Below, in pieces: positions 49,018-59,868 of a stretch of 64,000 bases of DNA (position 1 is the stretch's first letter; every line of letters begins with the position of its first letter). The DNA comes from Diospyros lotus. Its lineage: Eukaryota > Streptophyta > Magnoliopsida > Ericales > Ebenaceae. The DNA is taken from the NCBI RefSeq assembly GCF_014633365.1, contig NC_068346.1, forward strand, positions 18,559,030 through 18,623,029, given 5' to 3'. A program made the position numbers and the translations under genes. The notes under the pieces are model-generated. The model searched no databases, had not been told where the DNA came from, and saw only the letters and a list, made by a program, of their open reading frames with translations.

Positions 49018-51737
49018 AAATTGAGATTATGGACCCTGTGTGACTTTATGGTGATGCGGGAAGATGGGTCGATTGGTGGAGTCGATAAGTGGCTCCAAAA
49101 TATTATGTAAGTGCTGTGGAGAGCGAGACTTATGAGTTGGAAGCCAACCATGAGACGGCAATGCTGAAGCATGTGAAGGTTTCAAGGAAATGGACCTCTA
49201 ATCTTGTGATGTGAGTTGGGGTAGGATGAACATGTGGCTAAGGCATGGTTTAGAATCTATGAAGGCTCGCAATTGCACAGTCTAATGTTAGTTCTAAATG
49301 TGTCGATGTGAAAATGAGGAAGTATCCTCATGTAGCACTGGAGGGGTTTCCAGTTGCTGACACAAGACCAATTGCCAGGTGGTAGCACCTGATGGCAATG
49401 ATGGGAGCGTGAGTCTCGAGGACTATGATGTAAAAGCCTTGTTGATTTCCATGTATGCCTTTAATAAAAAGGTTCGGCAGGTCCTGGTGGTTAGACCAGG
49501 CGGATTTTGAGAAAGAGATCCAAGGTGATAAAAGTTGGTTAGTCAGGGCAGAATTGTGCCGCTAGAAAGAATGTTACTCCGCAGCGAGGGTTATAAATGG
49601 TAGAGTTGAAATGTGTCCTAGGTAGAACGTGAAAGGTTCTCACGAGAAAAGTTGAGCATAGGGCAACAATACAGGATAAACTTCCTAAGGCACTACAACT
49701 CTATCAGGATGGATCACCCAAGAAAGCCAACATGAAGGCAAGTGCCTGAGTAGGAAGATGAGTCCTACGGCATTGAGTGGAAGTGTGAATTCCACATGAA
49801 TAGCAGGGGTGATTTCCAATGGATGGAATTTATATCGAAGTGGTAGTCAGTGATTGCAAGTGTAGTGCCTAGAGAAAGTTGTGTTAGTTGTGAGCCGAGT
49901 GATACGGCCAGAGTTAATCGAGTTGGTTAGATGGAAGATGAGGGTGAATTTAAGATGTCACCAATGGGTGACGAGAGCTCGAAGGAAAAGCTTGTGGGAC
50001 GAGATTGGTTCCTAGGAATGGTGTTTAGGTGATGAAATCACCTGATAGCTGTGAGTGATACAACTAGGGGGATGCCTTAGTGTGTCGGCCATTGATGAGA
50101 GTTAACCTCGTGGTTAAGGGTTAATGGGTATGAAAGAAAGCAACTAACAGAGAGTCGATTGGTGACCAACTAAGGGTAGCTGGTGGTGACCGAAGGCACT
50201 GACCATTAATAGCAACAGCGGCGAGCGGCGGCTGGCATGGTCATGCAGCGTCGTGAGAGTAGTCAGTCAGTGGCGTAAGTGGCTTTGGAGTCGCAGTTGC
50301 GGTTGGATGTGGTGCTAAGCAATAGCAAGAGGTCGTCTTAGCCGATAATGGTGGCATTAGAGATAATGTGGTCGCTCACCGAGTGGTGTGAACTGGTTGT
50401 AGCAAAGTGTATAAGAAAATCTGGGAGAAGTCAGAGATTTTCAGGGGATTAGTGAGCCATCCGAGAAATGGCAAGATGGTAGAGAAAAGCTAATCCAAGA
50501 AAAGGGTTGTATGGGTCAAGTTGACCTATAAGATTGGAGATGCAATGATCGTGGAAGGAAATTCATTACTGTCATGGTATTTTCCTTGATGAGAAGGACA
50601 AAGGGAACCATTATGCATGGTTTAAATCAGGTGTCTATTGTGGATTGAGAATGAACCTGATTTATGTTGGCCGAAAAGTTTCATGCCTCTAGAGTAAGAG
50701 GCTCTGTCGAGAAATGGTGAGAATGGAAAGGTTCCAATGAAATTGAAGCTGAAAGTGGGTGATGAATTGAAAAGGGGTTGCTTAGGAAACAGTGCTTTGG
50801 TATAGGTATGAGACCCCTACTAGCGAGTAGTATCGGCCTAAGTATCTCTATATGCCTATGCGAAGAACTCCTAGTTTGGAGAAGGTTGTGGTCCAAGCGT
50901 GGTTAAGCTCGAGGTGAGAATGAAATGGTGCGGGCACCGCCAAGCTTGAGATGGATTCGGGTAGTGCACGTTATGAGCTGAAGCATGAGATTACCCACTA
51001 TGAGGTGTGGGTATATGAGTTAGGTGTGAATCAACGTTCAGTGGCGATCGACTGGTCAAGGTGGGAGACCATGTGATGAATGGTTGAGTATGGCTAAAGG
51101 AGCCGAATGCTTGCTTCCCATATTATGTTGGCATGGTATAGTTGATCAGTAATGAGAAGTTGCCATAAGGATTGACTGAAACTATGTATGCATGTGATTA
51201 ATGGCGGTATGCCATGGTGGAATGGGTGTTAGAGTGTCTTGTGGACACTAGAAGTGATATTGCGGCGGATGATCAATGCTAAGACGTTGCTGGTTGGACC
51301 AGCGTAAAGTCGTGGCCATGTGTGATTGGCAATGAAAAACGTTGTCGTGTGTGACCGGCGTAAAATTGTGGTAGGCTGATCAGTAATGCAATGTTAACGC
51401 ATGTTTATTTCAGTTGATGGGAAAATGGGAAGTGGTCTACAAAGCGATGCTTCGAGGTAGTGGAAATCCATCATGAGATAGGCATTGCTGCAATAATCAG
51501 GTTCAACGACTAATGGTGCGGTTTGGCGAGAGGCCAAAGCGGTATTCGATTGATTAATAATCTCGAAAGTCGCAGGACCAAAAGCCTAAGAGAAGCCTTG
51601 AGGTGGGTATTGCCCGAGGTAAGGGTGAGAAAGGGATAGGCTATGAGATTCTCGAGTTTGAGAATTTGGTGAGTAGCCCAAGAATGTGATATCTGGGGCA
51701 GAAGAGAATGGTAAAGTAAATTTCAAGGACGAAATTC

Positions 51738-51754
51738 TTTTAAGTGGGGTGGAA
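51738..51754 (+). other. Polypurine tract of gypsy-2
   Basis: TTTTAAGTGGGGTGGAA, following AAGGACGAAATTC, abuts the 3' LTR start at 51755. Confidence 0.8.
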
Positions 51755-52353
51755 TATAATACCCTCGATGAGTCATGATAAAATTGTCGATTAAGGGAAT
51801 AATGGTATATGAAAATTTTCATAATTGCCCTTGAATCAAAGAGAAGACACATATATATAGGATGCCTTAAGAAAGGCAAAACGGTAATTTGGAGTCCCGT
51901 CCCATAAAAGTAAATTATTTTTGTGAAGAAAATATTTATAAATTGGGGAATTGGATTTGTTGGGAGAATTTAATTCTTGTTTAAATGCATGAGAAAATGC
52001 ATGGATAATTAGGAATTAAAATGAAAACTAAGTAGGGTAAATTGGTGACACTTGGCATAATCTTGTGAAACAAGAGAGAGATTAAAAGAAATTCAAAAAG
52101 GAAAGGAAAATGGTCTCTCAAGCATTAAATGAGTCATCATGGTGTGAATTAAAGAAATTCTTTATTAAATTGGATATTAGTCATGCATTTATGTGGGAAA
52201 ATGATGGATTAAAGTAAATGCAAATTAAAAAGGATTATGTCTTTCAAGAGTGATTTAAATTAAATAAAAAGGAAATAGATATTAGTCTCCTTTAAATACT
52301 TGAAAATTTAGGGCATTTAAATTAAATGAGAAATGCTAAAAAATAATCAATCT

Positions 52354-55188
52354 TGTAAGACCCCATTTCGGCATAAAGTTGCCACGTGATTTCAGTGAGA
52401 TTAAAATATCAAAAAATCGATTTAATAGTAAAATGAGTCGTCGAATTGACTGTAGAGAATGTCCTGGAGTGTAATTGGTTATGGAAAATGATATGGTCTC
52501 GATGAGCGTTCCAAAATAGGATTTATGAAAGTAAAAGAACTTTGAGTTGAGATGATTTTTGGTACAGCTAAAATACAGTTTCGTTTTAGGCTGAAATACC
52601 GAATTATAATAGAAGACTTCCGAAAAATCAACGGAACCCTAGGGGGCTCTAGTTTTTCATAACGATCAACTCTGAAGTGGTTTTAAGATGAAACAAAGGT
52701 CCGGTGATGGCGCATGGATGAAATTTTCCTTGTCGAGTAAGTTTGGAATTATTAATTTAGAATTTAATGTATCATAACGCAAATTAATTTATCGTTTGAG
52801 GATATAAGTGCAATTAGAGAATTTCCTAAGTGAAATGAAGATGAATTTTAGAATTTAAATGTGTAATTTTTATATAAGTTGATGCAATACATAATGTTAT
52901 ATATATATTTATGTATATTAGCTGTGTGAGTGTGTGCTGGTCTGATGGCTATGAGGATAAAAATGTATGCGAATGGAGGCGTGTGAGGCGGCCGAGATTC
53001 GCCTAAGATTTGAAGGAAATTTGTAGGGAGACTGGGCAGCAAAATTTGAGGAAAATCTGACGAGATAGGATTGCAACTGTAATATTTATATATATATATA
53101 TATGTTGTGTGTGCTGTGTGCGTATGAAGAAATGGCCGAATCGGCCATGGCAGGGAGATGTGAGGATTTGGGCTTGGAAATGTGAGATCAAAGAGAGAGA
53201 GAGATCAGGCCATGAAGATGGCCGAAGGAAGCAACCGCTAGCGGCCATGGCTGCAAGCTCCAAGCGGCCATGGCAGCTCGGCAGGGGAGCTGGTGCGCGA
53301 TGACGGGCAGCGAGGAGGGGACGCGGGCAAGCGCGGTGCAGGCGGTGCGATGGCCGGCGAAATGGGCATGGCGGAGGCAGTCGTGCGCAGGAAGCAGGGG
53401 AAGGGTAGAAGAAGAAGAAGAAGAAGAAGAAGAAGAAGAAGAAGAGAAGAAAGAAGAAAAAAAAAAAAAAAAGAAAAGAGGAGAAGGAGGAGGAGTTGCA
53501 GAGGCCACGCGAAGGAGATGAACAGGAGAGATGAAAAGAAAAGAAAAAAAAAAAGAAAAGAAAAAGAAAGAAAAGAAAAGAAAAAAATAGGAAAAGATAT
53601 AAAGAAAAATCCTGAAAAATCCCCCAAAAAAGGAAATAAAGATGTATTAATATTTCGGAGATTTTGGTAAAAAAAAAAAAAATGGGTCGGGCACACATTC
53701 GCACGAAAATCGAGGTAGTGTACGAAAAATTGAGGTAATGCTCGAAAATTGATGTGGTGTGCAAATATCGAAGTAGGGTGCGAGAATCAAGGTCGGGTAT
53801 GAGAATCGAAGCAAGTCTCGAGAATCAAGGTCGGTCACGCATTTCGAGGTTCGGTGCACGCATACCGATGCAATCTGAGAGGCTAGGTCAAAGTAAGTAA
53901 AATTCTCTAAAAAATTTCAAAAATTCAGAAATGTCATTTTATGTATTTTCATAGAGAAATATTTGAGAAAATAGTTAAGAAATGTTTAGTTTGGATTTAT
54001 TGAGGAAAAATAGGAATAAATAAGAAGAAAAATAAAGGAAATGCAAGAAATTATGAAAAATAGGTTTTAATACTTATTTAAATAAATATGATGATTAGGA
54101 TGTTTTGAAGCTTAAGTTGAAGTGATTTGTGCAAGTTTTGAGGTTAGCACGCAAATCGAGCCAGTCACACTTGAGGTTAAAATCACGCTTCTCGAGGTTT
54201 AAGCAGATTTCAAAGGTAAGTTAGTTTTCTCAAAAATTAATTTATTTATGAAAAGTATTTTCTGAAAACGTGTCCTATTGTTTGAAATGAAATGCCTATA
54301 TGTTGAAATGATGTATGTTTCAAAGTATGTTTTGGCATGTTGACATGTTATGTTACGATGTGTTTGCACGTATGTGCATTGACATGTTATGATGAGATGC
54401 ATACATACATAAACGTTACTATCCATCATGTATTGCATATGTTTGAGAGTACGGACAAGAAACGTCGGTTCAGGCCGATATGTAAGTTATTATGTCGGCT
54501 CAGGTCGATATGAAAGTTCTTAAAGGCTTGTCGGCTCAAACGGCCAAGTGGAAAGGACATTGTTGCATTTTGCACTCACGCATGCAAATTTTTAAATGAA
54601 TGCTTATTTAGATGATTCATCATCTAACTTGGACTATGCCCCTGCAATATTCAAACGTTCCAGATGGAGATTGTAGCAGAAACGAAGATGAATGAGGCAT
54701 GAAATGGCACTTGGCAAAGTGCATGATGAGATGAATGTGAATGAAATGTATGATATGTAGCCCATGTATTTAAGTTCTGCTACTTTGTTCTCTGAACGTT
54801 TTGAAAGTCCATGATGTAAGATATGATTTATGATTGAAGTTTAAGAAATGATAATGTATAACTCTATTTAAGGTTAATGTTGGTTAAGAACTTATATTAT
54901 GTATTAAGTTATGTTGAGAGCTTATGTTCCATTAATGAATAGCCTTGTATTAAGGATTAAGTTCAAGAAGCGATGATGTAAGAGTTGATTTATGATTAAT
55001 GTTATGATGTTAGGTTCGATTCTAGCTTCCGCATTTGATATATATGATAATTCTCTTTTGAGATAAATGTATGGAAATTTTTGGATAGATAAGAGCAATT
55101 ATATAGTTTAGTCGTGGTTTAAATAGAAAAAAATTATTATCCCAAAATTGTCCCAGTTTAGTAGTGCCCAAAAAAGCAGGGCGTTACA
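52354..55188 (+). mobile_element. Solo Ty3/gypsy LTR (family C) with TSD AATCT
   Basis: Starts TGTAAGACCCC and ends GGGCGTTACA, flanked by AATCT at 52349-52353 and 55189-55193. Its start matches the fragment at 4879-4300 in reverse, and its 3' part matches 10129-12304 in reverse. An (AT)n run lies at about 53085-53102. A long purine tract at 53407-53600 gives spurious Leu/Phe/Ser/Pro-rich ORFs on the minus strand (such as 53003-53764) and Arg/Glu/Lys-rich ones on the plus strand. Length 2,835 bp. Confidence 0.9.
53407..53600. repeat. GAA microsatellite and purine tract
   Basis: A perfect GAA run at about 53407-53445 is followed by A-rich and GAAAA-rich sequence to about 53600. Confidence 0.9.
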
Positions 55189-56824
55189 AATCTTGAAATT
55201 AGTCAATATTTCTTAATTTTGAAAATTAGGTAATTAAGGGAATTGGAACCTTGATCCAATGGTTAAGGATTTAGCTTGAAGAGGATCAAGATCTAATGGC
55301 TACAATTGATTCTTGGAAGTGGCATGGATTGCCAAATTTGCAAATAAATAAATATCTAATGAGCCTAATAAAAAGAATGGATGATGGAGATTTAATCTCT
55401 AGTTTATCATCAAGGGTGGAGATTTAAAGAGTCTAGATGGCAAGGATTGTGCTTTTCTTTAAGGGTGGAGATTTAATTTCATCTTGATCTATGGCTAAAA
55501 ATAAACCCTCTTAAAGCACAAGGATTGTGCTAGTTTCAAGGGTTAGGATTTTTTCTTCAAAAGAATGATCAAGGGTTAGAAATTAGTCTTGAATTTGTGA
55601 GATATCAAGACATTTTATATAAAGAAGAAAAATCTCTAAGTGAAAGTTTTGCTTGGTGGAAGAAATTAGAGAACAAGGGAAAGTTCTCTTGTGAGCTTCC
55701 AAAGGAAATGAAGGTAAGCTTTGATCTAAATCTTTTCTAGAAGAAAGAAAGAAAGTCTTCATTTCTCCTTTCATTCCTCTAGCCGTCAAGATCATCTAAT
55801 GCTCTAAGAATCCTTTCCTTAAGGTGGTTGAAAGCAAAAGATGTCTTGGAAGGAAAATTTTGTCAAAGCTCTCAAGGGAGAAGAGGTAGGGGATGACCCC
55901 AAGTGGTGGGGTTTGCTTGCATTAGTAAGTGTCTTGTATGAGTTGCATGTAATGGTCACATTTGCATGATTTGTGTTCTAGTGTACCTATGGCCATATGG
56001 AGGACTAGTGATGTGGGAGGGGTTGGTTGGTGCCTTACCCTATGGAGGTTATAAGGGCATGGAAGACTATTCATTTATTACATTGCATTTTGTATTACAT
56101 GTGTTTCTCATTTTTACATTTATTTATGCATAGCACCCTTACTGAGCAATGGCTCATAAGGTCCTTTGACCTTTTTGTAGGTGGAGAATCTTTTAAAGGA
56201 AAGAAAGTTTGGGGAAGGTTGAAAGAGATAGAGTAAGAAAAAGGGCATGTGAAGTTGAATGTGTTTTAGCTTGTGTAGTGTATGATGATGTATTTATTTA
56301 GTTGATATGTATGTATGCTTAATGTGGATGTATGGAGGAAAACTTTGATGTTTTGAAAGGCATTTGAGGTGTTTAAGTATTCTGGAAAATTTGGTTTAAA
56401 AAGGAAAAAATATATATAAAATAAATATTTTTGGTTGGATGGCAGTTGGCAAGGCTGGGCGCGCGCTGGGGCGTGACGGGCGCAGCTGCGCACCTGCTGT
56501 GCGCGGGGCCAGAAGGCCAGCCCTTGCGCGTGAGCGCGGGCGGCCTGCGCGCTGGGGTGCGGCTGGTGCGGCCGCTGCCCCTCCCTGCTGCTGTTTTATT
56601 TTTTTTATATTTATTTCTTTTTATTTATTTGTGCTATTTAGAATTTCTGGGAATAAGACATGTTTAAAAATAAATGAAATAAATAAATAAATGTGGATTT
56701 GAGCCTCCAAAATAATTATTAAATTAATGTAGATTTTGAGGCATTTTGGGAAAAATCCTATAATTTAGAAAATAAAATAAAGGTGTATTTTCCTTGAGTT
56801 TTGGAAAATGGACGAGGAAGCTTA

Positions 56825-57330
56825 GGTTGTGTTCTTTTTACTATTTTCAAGTCATTTTTAGTTTTCAATTTTCTAAAATAATGAAAATGCGTTCTCTTTG
56901 CTATTTTTAAAAATGTATTTTTGAAAATAAAAAAAAAATTATAAAGAAAACTCAAAACAACAAAAAGTTGTTTTGAATGTTTTCGTCCAAAACAAACACA
57001 AAACTCAAAACATATTTATTTATTTATATTTTATTATTGTAATGGAAAAAAATATTATAAAATTCATTAACTTTAAAATGTATATATATTTTTAATAATA
57101 TATTAACATTAAATATTTATAATTTACTTAATAATCAAATTTATTGAATAAAATATCATTAAAAAAATATTTTCAAAATTTCAAAAAAGACGCGTTTTCT
57201 AATTTTCTATTTTGAAAAAATGACAAAGGGAACGCGTTTTCAATTTTTTAAAAACAGAGTATCAAAATAGAAAACTGAAAATGAATTCAAAACTCAAAAC
57301 TGAAAATTGAAAAGTAAAGAGAACGTACCC
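56825..57330. mobile_element. MITE, PIF/Harbinger-like, with TSD TTA
   Basis: This 506-bp segment is present in the 3' LTR but absent from the 5' LTR of gypsy-2, so it inserted after the element. It is flanked by TTA (56822-56824 and 57331-57333). Its ends GGTTGTGTTCTTTTTAC and (reverse) GGGTACGTTCTCTTTAC match at 13 of 17 positions and extend further as long imperfect inverted repeats. A 3-bp TTA duplication suggests PIF/Harbinger; the terminal sequence could also suggest another superfamily. It has no coding capacity. Confidence 0.78.
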
Positions 57331-57838
57331 TTAATGTTTGAATTTCAAAAATTTACTTCCTAAAGACTAGAAATTTGAGGTATTTTTCTAATAAATAAAG
57401 AAAAATAAATAGAGATTTGGTAAGAAATAATTTATTAAATTTTTTCAGAGAAAGATTAACCTAAATATTTTCTATAGGATTTTGGAAGTGAGAAGAATGG
57501 GTTAATAATTGGGCCAAAATTTATTTTCTAATAATTAAGGCCTTATGCTATAGTTAAATGAAACGAATATGATTTGCTTATTTTGTCGAATCCTAGGAAG
57601 TCATCCTTGGCTCTTCATTAAGAGTTTGAGAAGGGGTGACACTTTATGAGGTTCCGGGTTTTATTTCTGCATGGTCGTTTCAATATTTTCCCGGACCCTT
57701 GAGTGGAGCGAAGGGAGAGTGAAGCCTAGTTTCCACCTAGGGCGTTTCTCATTAAAACATAGCTCGCCTCTTTATTTTTTGTCTTAGTGAGTGAATAGTT
57801 GGTTGATTATTTACGAGTAACACCTGTAAGTGGGATCG

Positions 57839-59166
57839 GATTGCCCCCAAAGAAAGGGTTACAATAGTTTTTAACACTCAAATTAGTATACTAAATGAGC
57901 AGTAAAGTGCATTGAATACTTAAAACTTCTTTATTTATTTGTGGGAGTTCCATGCCTTTATATAGGTTAGGAGACCAAGATATTCGGAGTTATCACCTTT
58001 ATGATTCTCATACTTGATGACTCGAGTTATGAGAAAATTTCTCGTACTAGATAAAAGCAGAAATGAGATGACTATCTTGGATTTCTCAAGTATGAGATGA
58101 TTGAGTAAAGATAGTGTTGATCACTAATTATCTAAAAAAGAGATGAGCTAGATAGAGATATGGCCTTCAAATTGCTTGAAAATGTGATGAACCAAGAATT
58201 TATTTGTTGGTAGTTGTCCTTTAAACTGAGCTACAAGGAGCCATGTCATCTTCTTATCACTTAATGATACGATATATATACGTGATATACGTGATAAGAT
58301 GAGGTTGCTTGTTCTTTTAGGGACGGCTTGGTAATTTTTATTTTTCTAAAGATTTCCACATCATAATGATATATAGTTGGAGAAGAAATCCCTAATGGTG
58401 AGACAATTTAAAAATATATAGTTGGAGAAGAAAGCCCTAATGGTGAGACAATTTAAAAGAACAAAAAAAGCCCTCATGTTGACAATGATCATTGTCCAAT
58501 GGCCTAAAATTATTAAAAGGAAAAAAAAGCCCTAGTGTTGATAATAATCATGCCATTACTAACACAAAGGTCTTTTCTTTTCTTTGTGTTGGTAATCTCC
58601 ACTCCACCTTCACTTCTTGGATTATATATCATAGCCCTTCTTACTTTTATGTCTAAATTTAAGGGGTATGCTTTAAACCACTATCAATCTCTCCACTTTA
58701 TGAAAAAGTGAGTCAACAAAATGATATGGAGTAACGAGATATAAAAAATGTCACATCTCATTGAGTGGAGATAAAAGTACTAAAATGAGTATATAAAATT
58801 AAAAAAGAAACCCCGAATCTAAGATGAAACCCTTATCAATACTACATCTCAGAAAACATTACTCAAATTACACAACTTAAACAGGGAAATCAAACCCTGT
58901 TCCATTCTACAAAGCTTCAATAATCAATCTCACATGGTGTAAAGTGAGGAAGGGATTGAAAATAAAAATTAAAAAATGCAAACTTCGGAAATTTGACTGT
59001 AGATTGGAGTTTCCTATTTATCTATATTGGTAACTGTTTTCCTTCACTTTCACCCTCACCCTGTTGGATGAGATATTATACCATCATTGTTTTTTTTTTA
59101 TATAATTATAATTTTAGCATCATAACAAAATTATATACCAATTTAACTATGGGTCGCATCTAAGCT
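57839..59166. other. Lower-copy intergenic sequence
   Basis: No gene is supported. The first about 150 bp, read on the minus strand, has TATATAAAGGCATGG near 57962 and ends in TTTGGGGGCAA, so it may be a partial LTR of another element. A 45-bp tandem duplication is at 58369-58458. The rest is AT-rich with no relatives in the window. Confidence 0.4.
58369..58458. repeat. 45-bp tandem duplication
   Basis: ATATATAGTTGGAGAAGAAA starts both units (58369 and 58414); the copies differ at one or two bases. A partial third relation (AAAGCCCTAATGGT-like AAAGCCCTAGTGTT) appears near 58530. Confidence 0.85.
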
Positions 59167-59385
59167 TTGCCCCAATCAAGACCGCCGGTTGAAAGGGAGG
59201 GTCCTTCCCAACACTTAACAAAAAATTTGCAAGTGTTGAAACGTATACAGGATAAAGACCAACTAACTGAACCATTAAGAGTCTCTCTAGCAAATACCGG
59301 GGATCTCTATCTGGCCTACACCCCCTATTTCAACTGGGTGTCTGACTCTTGCTTGAATTCCGTTCAATGTTACATCGATGAATAA
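59167..59385 (+). other. Open stretch of unknown nature
   Basis: A 72-codon open frame without an ATG start, less AT-rich than its surroundings, reading RVSLANTGDLYLAYTPYFNW in its second half. The opposite strand is also partly open (a frame with EGPSLSTGGLDWGKA). I do not recognise either. It may be an exon fragment, an organelle-derived insert or chance. Confidence 0.25.
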
Positions 59386-59706
59386 ATTTCATTCTTATGC
59401 TCAAGTCATAATCAACGAAAAAATATAACATAATTCACTATTGCACATAAAAAATCGCGCAGTCAAATAAAAAGTAGTCCTTTTCATTGGTAAAAGGTAG
59501 AGAGGTCGATGTGTAGTTCACTCAGCATGACATATTACAAGCCATAATACAAGTCAGAACCAAGTTAGTTTGTTCTTCGTACAAGGGAGGACCCATGCAT
59601 GTTGATAAAACAAATTCTGACTAGACAAGAAGGCGCAGAGAAAATTGGACATAAAAACTCGAAACTTGAAGGCAGCAGCAATGATTAAAGAAAACTTTGG
59701 CCCTTT
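59386..59706 (-). other. Probable 3' UTR and downstream region of the TBC gene
   Basis: Lies directly after the stop codon of the exon at 59707-59868 on the minus strand. No ORF or repeat is evident. The poly(A) site was not located. Confidence 0.45.
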
Positions 59707-59868
59707 TCAACTAGCTAAATGGCTGGGAGAGCTGTTGAACATAGTGTGCCACATATATGCTCTAGAAAGCACCATCTCCAGCTCTAAGTGTGTCCAATTT
59801 TGAGTTGGAAGGTGTTGCAAGAACATCACCATCTCTTGGAAATCAAGCTTCTGAAGCTGTTCTGACCA
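59707..59868 (-). CDS. Last exon of a TBC-domain Rab GTPase-activating protein (Gyp1-like)
   Basis: The minus strand reads, from 59868, 53 codons and a TGA: WSEQLQKLDFQEMVMFL, then QHLPTQNWTHLELEMVLS, then RAYMWHTMFNSSPSHLAS. This is the conserved C-terminus of plant TBC1/Gyp1-type Rab-GAPs, as I remember the family, covering the end of the TBC fold. Such proteins stimulate GTP hydrolysis by Rab GTPases in Golgi and endomembrane traffic. The exon begins right after a minus-strand TTTTCAG acceptor (59869-59875). The frame is intact, with no stop or shift. Upstream exons are not seen before copia-3 starts at about 60648, so they must lie beyond the window, or the gene is truncated. Confidence 0.8.
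   Translation of the reverse strand, partial: WSEQLQKLDFQEMVMFLQHLPTQNWTHLELEMVLSRAYMWHTMFNSSPSHLAS

Larger units (their letters stand above)
44893..51737 (+). other. Interior of gypsy-2, no gag-pol recognised
   Basis: The plus strand is markedly richer in G than in C and crowded with stops; no protease, RT, RNase H or integrase motif was recognised in any frame. The longest open frame is antisense (45704-46294, 196 codons, Pro/His/Ser-rich) and contains two related segments. One weak gag-like patch reads YGDAGRWVDWW at about 49040-49080. Whether this is a decayed coding region or a LARD interior cannot be settled by eye. The 1.2 kb at 47822-49017 is a separate insertion. Confidence 0.5.
42240..57838 (+). 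mobile_element. Gypsy-2: LARD-like Ty3/gypsy element with both LTRs
   Basis: Two LTR copies in the same direction (42240-44876 and 51755-57838), a primer-binding site after the first and a polypurine tract before the second define a complete element. The sequence AAGGACGAAATTCTTTTAAG before the 3' LTR is characteristic of Tekay-type chromoviruses, as I know the family. The interior (about 5.7 kb without insertions) shows no recognisable gag-pol, as in large retrotransposon derivatives (LARDs). The 5' flank is GAATT; the 3' flank is lost because the 3' LTR ends abnormally at 57838. Insertions: 47827-49017, 52354-55188 and 56825-57330. Confidence 0.8.
51755..57838 (+). mobile_element. 3' LTR of gypsy-2, interrupted twice and cut at its end
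   Basis: Starts TATAATACCCTCG (TG mutated to TA) and follows the 5' LTR closely to 52353, then from 55194 to 56824 and from 57334 to about 57838. Net length is about 2.74 kb. The expected end CGGGGCATTACA is missing: after TGGGATCGGA the sequence becomes unrelated. TATATAAAG is at about 55616 and a CG-rich island at 56458-56590. Confidence 0.85.

Noticed and set aside
53003..53764. 253-codon minus-strand ORF rich in Phe, Leu and Ser
   Set aside because: It is the complement of a GAA microsatellite and purine tract in a solo LTR.
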